22,778 nucleotides of DNA from Rhodocyclaceae bacterium UBA5602 (lineage in GTDB: Bacteria > Pseudomonadota > Gammaproteobacteria > Burkholderiales > Rhodocyclaceae): assembly GCA_002424865.1 (NCBI GenBank), contig DILC01000088.1, positions 63,956 to 86,733 of the forward strand. Reading direction: 5' to 3'. The notes under the pieces were generated by a model that was given only the letters and a program-made list of their open reading frames with translations, had not been told where the DNA came from and did not search any database. Of the stretch, positions 1 through 7,548 are shown one piece after another. Each line of letters begins with the position of its first letter. The stretch's first letter is position 1. The translations under genes and the position numbers were made by a program.

Positions 1-73
1 GGGGGCGGTTTATGCTTGCGCACGTTTTCATCCTCGCGGTTGGGGCGCTGGCGACCATGCGCGTTACCCCCCG
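1..73. other. Window edge, no supported gene
   Basis: This is the stretch downstream of the chemoreceptor stop codon. On the minus strand an ATG at 58 opens a frame running off the window edge, but it has no convincing ribosome binding site and too few codons to judge. No terminator hairpin with a T-run is visible, so the chemoreceptor transcript may continue beyond the window. Confidence 0.4.
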
Positions 74-1552
74 CTAAGCGCCGTGCGTGCCATGCCTTTC
101 TGCCACCATGTCGTCCAGCTTCGCCAAAAGTTCGTCGCTGGCATTTTCTGCCGCTGCAAAAGCGGCATGGATACGATCCTGTACCGCTATGTTCGCCTGC
201 CAGTCATCCGCCATGAGGGTGATGGCTTCCTGCATGCCCTGATGAACGCCGGCATGGGGTTGTGCCAGCGATCCAAAAGCTTTGGTGGCGCGCAAGCCAT
301 CGGATTTATTGGTCTTGTCCTGAAGCCAGTGGCCCATGCGGCAATCGTGCGCATTGACGGCGGCCGCTTGCGCTGCTGGAGAGCCGACTCCCGCCTCAGC
401 GGCCAGGTAGGCATGCTGTTTGTAGACAACGTGATCGACCTTGGCCAACGATGCAAAGCTCACGTCATGCACATAGCTGATGCGCCGCAGGGATTCGCGG
501 GCTGAACTGGCAAAGGCTTCGAACTGCCCCTCCAGATTGCCCACGCTGCTCTTGGATGCGTGTGCCATGGCCTTCATTTCAGTGACGTCATCCAGCATGC
601 GGCGGGTTTCGTCAAGCAAGGCGGTCATGACCTGGCTGATGCGCTCTGAGGCCTTGATGGTGTTCTCTGCCAGCTTGCGCACTTCATCCGCGACCACGGC
701 AAAACCACGGCCATGTTCGCCAGCACGAGCCGCCTCAATCGCGGCGTTCAAGGCCAGCAGGTTGGTCTGGTCAGCCACACTCTTGATCAAGGCGACCGTG
801 CCGGTAATCTCATCCGCACGGGCATTGAGTTCTTCTATCGAGACGCTGGTGGTATCTACCTTGTCGGCAATATGGTTAAGATCGCTTGCGACTTGCCCCA
901 TGGAGGAGCGGCTGCCCTCGGCTTCAGCCGCCATTTTCCCAGCAATCGCTTCGAGATGGTCGGTGGCCTCGGTGATGTTGGCCAGATCCGCCTGGTTGGT
1001 GCGCAGGTTGCGCACCAGATTGGTGGAGTTGAGCTGGCCCAGGCGAGAAAGCAAGCGATTTTTCAGCTGCATTTGTTGATTCTCGCGCAGTGCCGCCAAG
1101 GAGTCATGGGCATGCTCCAGCGCTTCGCGGAACACGCCATGCAAACCAACCGGGAAAGGCGCGCGAAAATACTGCCCGCGACCTGCATAGGCAAGAGAAG
1201 TGGCCTGCTCGCGAAAGCATGTTTCGAGCTGGTCCAGCATGTCGTTGATGCCCCAGCAGATGTCCGCCAGTTCACTTTTTTCATCAATAGGGACAATGCG
1301 GCGGGTCACGCGGCCCTGGGCAACTTCGTGCACGATGGTGGCGATTTCCTCCAACGGCCGCCGACGGATGGCTGCTGCACGCAACCAGACGATGCTGCCT
1401 GCGCTACCCATGAGCGGCAACAAGCCAAAGCCGACCGCTTCCTGTCCGGTCCAGCTGCTCAGGGCATAAGCAGCTACGGTCGCCGCGATCAGCAGCAGAT
1501 TGAGCAGCAGCAGCGGAAACGCGGGGCTAGAGCGAAAGGATGAATTCTTCAT
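74..1552 (-). CDS. Methyl-accepting chemotaxis protein with C-terminal CZB zinc-binding domain
   Basis: A 492-residue chemoreceptor. Two hydrophobic helices lie at about residues 12-31 and 40-58 with almost no periplasmic loop between them, so it has no classical ligand-binding domain. A HAMP-like segment (about 60-110) leads into a methyl-accepting coiled coil whose conserved hairpin tip (IKSVADQTNLLALNAAIEAA, then GRGFAVVADEVRKLA) lies near 256-295 and contacts CheA/CheW. The C-terminus, from about residue 368, carries CZB signatures: an early His, HDCRMGHW, and HAGVH. In characterised CZB proteins three His and one Cys bind zinc and sense zinc or hypochlorous acid. The start has a good AAGGAG about 8 nt upstream. 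It overlaps the preceding PAS gene by 26 bp, so the two are probably one operon and one signalling unit. The ligand is unknown. Confidence 0.93.
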   Translation of the reverse strand: MKNSSFRSSPAFPLLLLNLLLIAATVAAYALSSWTGQEAVGFGLLPLMGSAGSIVWLRAAAIRRRPLEEIATIVHEVAQGRVTRRIVPIDEKSELADICWGINDMLDQLETCFREQATSLAYAGRGQYFRAPFPVGLHGVFREALEHAHDSLAALRENQQMQLKNRLLSRLGQLNSTNLVRNLRTNQADLANITEATDHLEAIAGKMAAEAEGSRSSMGQVASDLNHIADKVDTTSVSIEELNARADEITGTVALIKSVADQTNLLALNAAIEAARAGEHGRGFAVVADEVRKLAENTIKASERISQVMTALLDETRRMLDDVTEMKAMAHASKSSVGNLEGQFEAFASSARESLRRISYVHDVSFASLAKVDHVVYKQHAYLAAEAGVGSPAAQAAAVNAHDCRMGHWLQDKTNKSDGLRATKAFGSLAQPHAGVHQGMQEAITLMADDWQANIAVQDRIHAAFAAAENASDELLAKLDDMVAERHGTHGA

Positions 1553-2045
1553 AGCTCACTCCTTTCTGTGTCAGGACATTCACCAACCAGTTAAGCGAAG
1601 CCGCACAGGCATCGCGGGAACCAGCCTTTTGTTCTTCGGCCAACATGGCGCGATAGACTTCAGCCATCATGTCCACTGCGCTGCGCGTGGGCTGGCGCCG
1701 CACGGAAAAATAGCCGGTAACGCTGCCCTGTGCATCGTAGTCCGGCGTGATGTTGGCGAAGACCCAATAAAAACTGCCATCCTTGGCCATATTCTTGACA
1801 TAGGCACAGCACTCTTTTTTGGCGCCGATGGTATCCCACAGAAACTTGAACACGCCACGCGGCATGTCAGGGTGGCGGATGATATTGTGCTGCGTGCCCA
1901 GCAATTCTGTCGGCGAGTAGCCGGAAAACTCGACAAAAATGCGGTTGCCATACGTGATGCGGCCCTTGAGGTCGGTCTTGGAGACGATGAAGTCCTCCTC
2001 GCGCATCAACTTCTCCCGACTTGTGGGTTGAATGTTGGGTTTCAT
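1527..2045 (-). CDS. Stand-alone Aer-like PAS sensor protein
   Basis: A soluble 172-residue protein with one PAS domain at about residues 10-115. It matches the Aer aerotaxis PAS fold: the RHPDMPRGVFKFLWDTI stretch and the DGSFYWVFANITP core are diagnostic. In E. coli Aer this domain binds FAD and reads redox state. Here there is no membrane anchor, HAMP or signalling domain. The C-terminal tail of about 55 residues is helical and unrecognised. The start at 2045 was chosen over the longer in-frame ATG at 2327 because the PAS homology begins here, AAGGAG sits at ideal spacing, and the longer form would run into the methyltransferase gene. It overlaps the chemoreceptor downstream. FAD binding is an inference; heme or another ligand is possible. 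Confidence 0.85.
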   Translation of the reverse strand: MKPNIQPTSREKLMREEDFIVSKTDLKGRITYGNRIFVEFSGYSPTELLGTQHNIIRHPDMPRGVFKFLWDTIGAKKECCAYVKNMAKDGSFYWVFANITPDYDAQGSVTGYFSVRRQPTRSAVDMMAEVYRAMLAEEQKAGSRDACAASLNWLVNVLTQKGVSYEEFILSL

Positions 2046-2097
2046 GCTCTCCTTGTCCGCGGGCTCTTGAGCGCGCTTGTGATGATCATTGTGGTGA

Positions 2098-3258
2098 TTA
2101 TTTTCCGCGCAGGCTGCCCGCGATGACGTTGATGTTGTACAGCCTGCACTCAAGCGCGCCATTGTAAAGCGGAATCTTGCGTGAAGTTTGCAGGCGGATG
2201 AGTTTGGGCAACTGGGTATCAGCAGACAAAAACCAGCAACCCCAACCCTGGAAGCGCCGCTTGAGCGCATCCCCCAGCAGCGGATAAAATGCCGCCAGCT
2301 CCTCCGCGCTGCCCAGGCGCTCGCCATACGGAGGGTTTGCCACCATCACGCCGCTGGCCGCAGGTGCGGTGCGCTTGAGGACATCGGCTTGTTCCAGTTC
2401 AACGAGCCCTTCCATCCCGGCATGCGCCAGATTTTGCTGCGTGCGGTTGACCGCATCGGCATCCATGTCGCTGCCGAAAATCTGCAGGCCGCCTTGCGCG
2501 GGCACTTCGCGCCGACGCCCTGCCGCTTCCCGTTGCAGGCTGCGCCATAGCGTTGGGTTAAATGCCTGGTGATGTTCAAAACCAAAGCCGCCCGGCTCGC
2601 GCGATAAACCCGGCGCATCATCCAGGGCGATTTGCGCGGCTTCCAACAAGAACGTACCGCTCCCGCACATCGGGTCAAGCAGCGGCATGCCGGGCTGCCA
2701 GCCGGCCAAGCGCAAAATGCCTGCGGCCAGGTTTTCTTTTAACGGCGCGCCCACCTTGGCCAGCTTGTGTCCACGCAGATACAACGGCTCGCCCGAGGTA
2801 TCGAGATACAGTGTCGCGTTGCGATCGGTCAGGAACACATGAATGCGCACTTCGGGGTTTTTGGTATTCACGCTGGGGCGGCGGCTGGTCTCGGCGCGAA
2901 AGCGGTCGCACACCGCATCTTTCACTTTCAGGGTGATGAATTCCAGGCTTTTCAAGGGCGACTTGATCGCTGTGACATACACCCGAATCGAGCGATCAAC
3001 CGAAAACAGCTGCTGCCAGGCGGTGCGGTAGGCGAGTTGATAAATATCCGCCTCATTGCGATAGTCGGCGCTGGCGACACGGCGTAAAAGCCGCGTGGCA
3101 ATGCGCGATTCGAGGTTCACGCGGTACTCGAACGCCAAGTCGCCGCTGGCCGCAACGCCACCTGGCACGCGCGCCACATAACTGCCGCCACAGGCGGTTA
3201 AATCCTCCGCCAAGAGTTCTTCCAGGCCACGCGGGCAAGTTGCAAAATAGGCATTCAT
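2098..3258 (-). CDS. rlmL: THUMP-domain 23S rRNA guanine-N2 methyltransferase (RlmL type)
   Basis: A 386-residue SAM-dependent RNA methyltransferase. The N-terminal part (about 1-165) is a ferredoxin-like plus THUMP RNA-binding module ending near GEPLYLRGH. The Rossmann methyltransferase follows, with SAM motif I at DPMCGSGTFLLEAA (195-208), an acidic motif near GSDMD (262-266) and catalytic NPPYGERLG (308-316), the signature of N2-guanine methylation. It matches the N-terminal half of E. coli RlmKL, which makes m2G2445; the RlmK half is absent, as is common outside Enterobacteria. The start MNAYFATC (3258) is the usual family N-terminus; an upstream ATG at 3306 would overlap hemJ. The ribosome binding site is weak. 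Substrate position G2445 is inferred from family membership. Confidence 0.85.
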   Translation of the reverse strand: MNAYFATCPRGLEELLAEDLTACGGSYVARVPGGVAASGDLAFEYRVNLESRIATRLLRRVASADYRNEADIYQLAYRTAWQQLFSVDRSIRVYVTAIKSPLKSLEFITLKVKDAVCDRFRAETSRRPSVNTKNPEVRIHVFLTDRNATLYLDTSGEPLYLRGHKLAKVGAPLKENLAAGILRLAGWQPGMPLLDPMCGSGTFLLEAAQIALDDAPGLSREPGGFGFEHHQAFNPTLWRSLQREAAGRRREVPAQGGLQIFGSDMDADAVNRTQQNLAHAGMEGLVELEQADVLKRTAPAASGVMVANPPYGERLGSAEELAAFYPLLGDALKRRFQGWGCWFLSADTQLPKLIRLQTSRKIPLYNGALECRLYNINVIAGSLRGK

Positions 3259-3272
3259 CAGCAGGATTGCTT

Positions 3273-3692
3273 TCAAAAAGAAGGTTTGACGACCACCAGA
3301 ATACAAATGGCGACCAGCGCGACCACCGGCACTTCATTAAACCAGCGAAACCACACATGCCCATGCGGCGTCTTGCCCGCAACGCATCGCGCCAGCAGAC
3401 GGCCACACCAGAAGTGATAGGCTGCGAGCAGGGTCACCAAGGCGGTTTTGGCATGCAGCCAGCCACCCGAAAAGCCGAAGCCGAACCACAACCAGAAGCC
3501 CAGGCCTATCGCCAGCACAGCAATCGGCGTGACAAAGCGATACAGTTTTTTGGCCATGAGCAGCAAGCGCTGATATTCAGCCGACTGCGTGTCCGCCACC
3601 ATGGCGAGATTGACAAAAATGCGCGGCAAATAGAACAGGCCGGCAAACCAGCTCACAACGAAAACAAGATGAAACGCTTTTATCCAGAGCAT
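3273..3692 (-). CDS. hemJ: Protoporphyrinogen IX oxidase HemJ (CopD/UPF0093 family)
   Basis: A 139-residue integral membrane protein with four predicted helices (about 1-24, 50-72, 80-98 and 118-138). Family signatures are all present: the N-terminal helix with AFHLVFVVSWFAGLFYLPRI including the conserved His8, the central WLHAKTALVTLLAAYHFWCG containing the conserved His and Lys, and the C-terminal RWFNEVPVVALVAI...VVVKP ending. HemJ catalyses the six-electron oxidation of protoporphyrinogen IX to protoporphyrin IX, the penultimate step of heme synthesis, in many Gram-negatives that lack HemG and HemY. An AAGGA ribosome binding site precedes the start. It lies 29 bp downstream of the epimerase-like gene and 14 bp upstream of rlmL, so cotranscription is likely. 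Heme demand is consistent with the cytochrome gene elsewhere in the window. Confidence 0.9.
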   Translation of the reverse strand: MLWIKAFHLVFVVSWFAGLFYLPRIFVNLAMVADTQSAEYQRLLLMAKKLYRFVTPIAVLAIGLGFWLWFGFGFSGGWLHAKTALVTLLAAYHFWCGRLLARCVAGKTPHGHVWFRWFNEVPVVALVAICILVVVKPSF

Positions 3693-3721
3693 GCGGAGTC
3701 CTTATTTTTCCTTTATTTTCC

Positions 3722-4759
3722 TTATTTCTTCCTGATTCCCGATTCAACCGTCGGATAGCGCAAGAAGAAACCCAGCTCGCGCTGCATACGCGCATTGTCC
3801 AGCTGGCGCGATTCGCGCATGAATGACCATTGCATGGGCGAGACCGCCTGCTTGACCTCTTCCCGCGCCAAACGCGGCGCTCTGGGCAAGGAGAATTCAT
3901 CCGCCAGCAGATCAAACCACTCGCCCATTTTCAGCGCGGAATCATCGCAAATGTTATACGCCCGATTAGGCCGCCCGCGCCGCAAGGCAGCCAGGCAAGC
4001 CCTGCCCAAATCCAGCGCGTGAATATGGTTGGTGTAACTGTCCTGGCCTGGCAAAAACAGCGGCAAACCCTCGCGCAAGCGCGCCAGCGGCAAGCGATCC
4101 GCCGCATAAATGCCCGGCGCGCGCAGGATGCTGACGCAGCAAGCGCGCGCCCTAAGCGCGCATCTGCCGCCCCTGGCGTACCGCGCGGGATTCGGCTTGC
4201 GGTATCGCACAGATGGCGGCCGGGGTATCTGCTTGATTGTCGGCACAAGCCCGCGCAACTGCCTTTCCGCATCCATGCGCCGTATCGCCCGAGCCGACTT
4301 TTTTCCTTGCCGCGCAGCCTCTGCCGCATTCGCCCTATTTCGCATGCCGCCCCGCACGGCGCCCAATGCCTCGCCCACCCGTCCGCCCTGATGGTCGCCA
4401 TAGATGCCCGCCGTACTGATGTACACCCAGCGCCGTGGTAGACTTTTCCCCCGCCGCAATGCGCTGATCAAGCGTTGCGTGCGGGTGTCGCGCAAGCCAT
4501 CTGCCGGCGGTGGCGCACTGTGCAGCACCGCATCGGCCAAGCCAGCCAGCCGGTGCAGCGTTGCGGGTTGATCCAGGTCCCCCAGCACTTGCCGCACGCC
4601 CAGCACCGCCAAGCCGGGATCCTTCACGCGCACTAACGCCAGCACCTGCCAGCGTTGCAGCAACTGTGGAAGAATGCGGCGCACCACATCACCGCAACCG
4701 ATGACCAATAAGCGCCGGCGCACGACGCCCCCTGGGGGCACTTTTGCCGCACGAACCAT
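3722..4759 (-). CDS. NAD-dependent epimerase/dehydratase family protein (atypical extended SDR) with in-frame insertions
   Basis: A 345-residue Rossmann protein. The dinucleotide loop GCGDVV is at 21-26 and the STAGIYGD active-site region at 115-122. The C-terminal half carries family blocks ILRAPGIYAADRLPL (211-225), YTNHIHALDLGR (242-253), GRPNRAYNICDDS (262-274) and SFMRESRQL (312-320). A typical YxxxK lysine is not evident, as in related YeeZ-like proteins. Compared with remembered homologues, about 25 extra residues appear around 133-157 and about 35 around 171-205, both arginine/proline-rich and unlike the rest. The start is uncertain: ATG 4759 has a weak ribosome binding site, while GTG at 4723 follows a G-rich stretch and gives the usual family N-terminus. 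The metabolic role is unknown. Confidence 0.8.
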   Translation of the reverse strand: MVRAAKVPPGGVVRRRLLVIGCGDVVRRILPQLLQRWQVLALVRVKDPGLAVLGVRQVLGDLDQPATLHRLAGLADAVLHSAPPPADGLRDTRTQRLISALRRGKSLPRRWVYISTAGIYGDHQGGRVGEALGAVRGGMRNRANAAEAARQGKKSARAIRRMDAERQLRGLVPTIKQIPRPPSVRYRKPNPARYARGGRCALRARACCVSILRAPGIYAADRLPLARLREGLPLFLPGQDSYTNHIHALDLGRACLAALRRGRPNRAYNICDDSALKMGEWFDLLADEFSLPRAPRLAREEVKQAVSPMQWSFMRESRQLDNARMQRELGFFLRYPTVESGIRKK

Positions 4760-4795
4760 CTCTAACCAAGCCTTTTCATATCGAGTGATTATCGC
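4760..4795. promoter_or_regulatory. Short divergent intergenic region
   Basis: Only 36 bp separate the divergent epimerase-like and reductase genes, so their promoters must overlap each other or the coding ends. No consensus -35/-10 pair is obvious on either strand. A 13-bp palindrome GCCCCCTGGGGGC (about 4728-4740) lies just inside the epimerase-like reading frame. It would fold at the 5' end of that mRNA, or could act as an operator. Confidence 0.3.
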
Positions 4796-5914
4796 ATGTC
4801 ATCCACGCATACCCTCTCCGTCACGCTGTCCCCCGGCGGACAAAGTTTTTTGACTTCCGGTGAAGAAACGCTCTTGCAAGCCGCCCTGGATGCAGGCTAT
4901 GCCTTGCCCTATGGCTGCCGCAACGGCGCCTGCGGCTCATGCAAGGGCAAGGTGCTGGAAGGCTTGGTCGATCATGGCGCGAGTCAAGCGACGGCGCTAT
5001 CGATGGCGGATCGCGCCGCCAACTACGCGCTATTCTGTTGCGCCAAACCGCTCACGGACGTTGTGCTGGCCTGCCGGGAAGTCGCCAGCGTCACTGACAT
5101 GCCGGTCAAAACCCTGCCCTGCCGCGTGGAAAAAATGGATCGTCTGGCCAGTGACGTGATGATCCTGACCTTAAAACTCCCTGTGCATGAACAACTGCAA
5201 TTCCTGCCCGGCCAGTACATCGAGTTTTTGTGGAAAGACGGCAAAACGCGCGCCTTTTCCATCGCCAACCCGCCCAGGGATGACAGGCCCGACGGCCTGA
5301 AAACCGAGCCTGTCCCGGCAGTCCAGGCCAGCGCCACGCCGACGAACCTGCTGCTTGAATTGCATATCCGCCACGTTGCGGGTGGCGAATTCACTTCGCA
5401 TGTGTTCCAGCACATGAAGGTCAAGGACATCCTGCGCCTGCGTGGCCCCTTGGGCACATTCTTCCTGCGCGAAACCCCGGGTGAAAATCCCGCCAAACCC
5501 ATCATTTTCATCGCCGGTGGCACGGGCTTTGCGCCCATCAAGAGCATCATCGAACAGACACTCAGCCGCGACAAGCAACATGGCCAACTGCGGCCGATGA
5601 CGCTTTACTGGGGCGCACGCAACCGTGCGGGCTTGTATCTGCATGAACTGGCGGAACGCTGGGCAGCGGCGCATGAGCACATCCGCTATGTGCCCGTGCT
5701 CTCTGAACCCGCCGCAACAGATCACTGGACAGGCCGCACGGGGCTGGTGCATCAGGCAGTGCTGGAAGATATGCCAACGCTTGGCCCGTTTCAGGTTTAT
5801 GCCTGCGGCGCACCGGCGATGGTGGAGGCAGCGCAACGCGATTTCATCGCGCACGGATTGCCTGCTGAAGCGTTTTTTGCGGATGCATTTACGTTTGCGA
5901 ACAGGCCAAACTGA
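4796..5914 (+). CDS. Ferredoxin-flavin reductase fusion (CDP-6-deoxy-delta-3,4-glucoseen reductase-like)
   Basis: A 372-residue electron-transfer flavoprotein. The N-terminal plant-type [2Fe-2S] ferredoxin domain (about 1-95) has cluster cysteines C41, C46 and C49 (YGCRNGACGSC) and C81 or C82. A ferredoxin-reductase FAD domain follows, with the flavin motif RAFSIANPP near 152-160, then an NAD(P)H domain with GGTGFAPIKS near 240 and a C-terminal YACGAPAMVEA. It moves electrons from NAD(P)H through FAD to the iron-sulfur cluster and on to an unknown oxygenase or reductase partner. Annotation as AscD-like glucoseen reductase is conventional for betaproteobacterial members, but no deoxysugar genes are nearby, so a general reductase role is more cautious. 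About 22-25 residues after the FAD motif appear inserted relative to relatives. Confidence 0.88.
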   Translation: MSSTHTLSVTLSPGGQSFLTSGEETLLQAALDAGYALPYGCRNGACGSCKGKVLEGLVDHGASQATALSMADRAANYALFCCAKPLTDVVLACREVASVTDMPVKTLPCRVEKMDRLASDVMILTLKLPVHEQLQFLPGQYIEFLWKDGKTRAFSIANPPRDDRPDGLKTEPVPAVQASATPTNLLLELHIRHVAGGEFTSHVFQHMKVKDILRLRGPLGTFFLRETPGENPAKPIIFIAGGTGFAPIKSIIEQTLSRDKQHGQLRPMTLYWGARNRAGLYLHELAERWAAAHEHIRYVPVLSEPAATDHWTGRTGLVHQAVLEDMPTLGPFQVYACGAPAMVEAAQRDFIAHGLPAEAFFADAFTFANRPN

Positions 5915-6213
5915 TTTTTCGCCATTTCGCCGTCCAGCGCCCCCATAGGGCCATCCATAGGCCACCCCATTTTGCCGCACAACCCACACCTTTCGCCTGT
6001 CCGGATACGGATTCAACCTGCAAACCGCCGTTTTCCGCTGCCAATGTTGTTGAACCGCTGATGCATACCGAACTTTTCCTCTTTTGCTTGCCTCACCTGC
6101 CGGGTGATTCCACGACGCGTCCAGCGGCGGTTTCCAGGTTCAAAGAGCCTGTCGCGCCTGACTTTTCTCCCGCATAATCCGCCCTGCGCCATCGCACTAT
6201 CCGGGAAAATCAC
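5915..6213. other. 299-bp non-coding gap upstream of the AGCS transporter
   Basis: No supported gene. It contains a perfect 9-bp inverted repeat (AAACCGCCG near 6021, CGGCGGTTT near 6124), a small hairpin around CAGGTTCAAAGAGCCTG (6135-6151), and one copy of the dispersed CYGACTTTTCTCC motif (6154-6173) immediately followed by CATAAT (6173-6178). CATAAT could be a -10 for the transporter genes about 35 bp downstream, but no matching -35 is present. No terminator with a T-run was found for the reductase gene. Confidence 0.4.
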
Positions 6214-7548
6214 ATGTTTTTTATCGAATCCTTACTGGCCACGCTATCGCACTGGGTCTGGGGTCCGCCCATGCTGACCTTGCTCGTCGGCACCGGGCTT
6301 TATTTGACGGTCATTTTAAAGGGCATGCAGTTTCGCGCCCTGCCGCATGCCTTGCGGCTCATTTTCCATAAAGACCACGGCCATGCAGGCGACATCAGCC
6401 ACTTTGCCGCCCTTATGACTGCCCTGGCTGCGACCGTCGGCATCGGCAACATCGTTGGTGTGGCCACCGCCATTACACTGGGCGGCCCGGGAGCGGTGTT
6501 TTGGATGTGGATGACAGGTTTAGTTGGCATGGCCACCAAATATTCCGAAGCGGTACTTGCCGTGAAATATCGCGAGAAAGGCCCGCACGGCATGCGCGGC
6601 GGGCCGATGTATTACCTAGCCAATGGCGCGGGCTTGCCCAGGCTCGGCTGGCTGTTTGCCTTCTTCACCGCCCTTGCCACTTTCGGTATTGGCAATATGA
6701 CACAAGCCAATGCCACGGCAAAAATCTTGCAGAGCACCTTCCACATTGACCCGTTAATTACCGGCCTTGTGTTAATGGTGCTCACCGGCCTGGTCATTCT
6801 CGGTGGCATCAAGTCGATTGGCCGGTTCAGTTCTTTACTCGTTCCCTTCATGATTCTTGGTTATGTGGGCGGCGGGCTGTGGGTGTTGGCGCTAAATGCC
6901 AGCGAAATCCCGCACGCCTTTGCGCTCATCTTTGGCCACGCGTTTTCCGGCTCTGCGGCTACGGGTGGCTTCGCGGGCGCGACTTTGGCCGCAGCCATGC
7001 GCTACGGCATCGCGCGTGGCGTTTTCTCCAATGAATCAGGCCTGGGCTCCGCGCCCATTGCCGCCGCCGCCGCACGCACGCAAGACCCGGTAAAGCAAGC
7101 GCTGGTCAGCATGACACAAACCTTCATCGACACCTTGGTGGTGTGCACCATGACGGCGCTCGTGATTTTGACGTCAACCGCCTGGACGCAAGGTGTCCCG
7201 GCCAGCGAACTCACCAGCGCCAGCTTTGGGCAAACCCTGGGCCAGAGCGGTGCGGTTCTCGTCGCCATCGCAACCGCTTTATTTGCTTATTCCACGTTAA
7301 TTGGCTGGAACTACTACGGCGAAAAAGCCATCGAGTACATTTTCGGCCCCAAAGCCATTCCCTCCTACCGCGTGATCTTTGTCGCACTCGTGATTGTGGG
7401 CAGTTTAACCAGCCTGGAATTTGTCTGGAATTTTTCTGACCTCATGAATGGCCTGATGGCCGTCCCTAATTTGATCGCCTTGCTGATTCTCTCACCCGTC
7501 ATACGGCGGGAAACCGAACGGTATTTCAACGGGAAAAAACATGGCTAA
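6214..7548 (+). CDS. Sodium/alanine (glycine) symporter, AGCS family
   Basis: A 444-residue polytopic inner-membrane transporter with about ten or eleven hydrophobic helices. Family signatures: the N-terminal GPPMLTLLVGTGLYLTVILKG, the GDISHFAALMTALAATVGIGNIVG block (about 59-82), GPGAVFWMWMTGLVGMATKY, RGGPMYYL, the NESGLGSAPIAAAAART block (about 274-290), and the YYGEKAIEYIFG motif near the C-terminus. Members import alanine or glycine (sometimes glutamine) with sodium or protons. Length is typical. The ribosome binding site is weak (GGGAA about 9 nt before ATG). The last 8 bp overlap the start of a second sodium-coupled transporter, indicating one transcript. Substrate is inferred only at family level. 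Confidence 0.93.
   Translation: MFFIESLLATLSHWVWGPPMLTLLVGTGLYLTVILKGMQFRALPHALRLIFHKDHGHAGDISHFAALMTALAATVGIGNIVGVATAITLGGPGAVFWMWMTGLVGMATKYSEAVLAVKYREKGPHGMRGGPMYYLANGAGLPRLGWLFAFFTALATFGIGNMTQANATAKILQSTFHIDPLITGLVLMVLTGLVILGGIKSIGRFSSLLVPFMILGYVGGGLWVLALNASEIPHAFALIFGHAFSGSAATGGFAGATLAAAMRYGIARGVFSNESGLGSAPIAAAAARTQDPVKQALVSMTQTFIDTLVVCTMTALVILTSTAWTQGVPASELTSASFGQTLGQSGAVLVAIATALFAYSTLIGWNYYGEKAIEYIFGPKAIPSYRVIFVALVIVGSLTSLEFVWNFSDLMNGLMAVPNLIALLILSPVIRRETERYFNGKKHG

Noticed and set aside
713..1543. Long plus-strand open frame opposite the chemoreceptor gene
   Set aside because: It is a shadow of the GC-rich chemoreceptor gene; it has no domain signature, and the minus-strand protein is clearly real.
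6013..6213. Minus-strand open frame of 66 codons upstream of the AGCS transporter
   Set aside because: No ribosome binding site and no recognisable domain; it shares the transporter promoter region.
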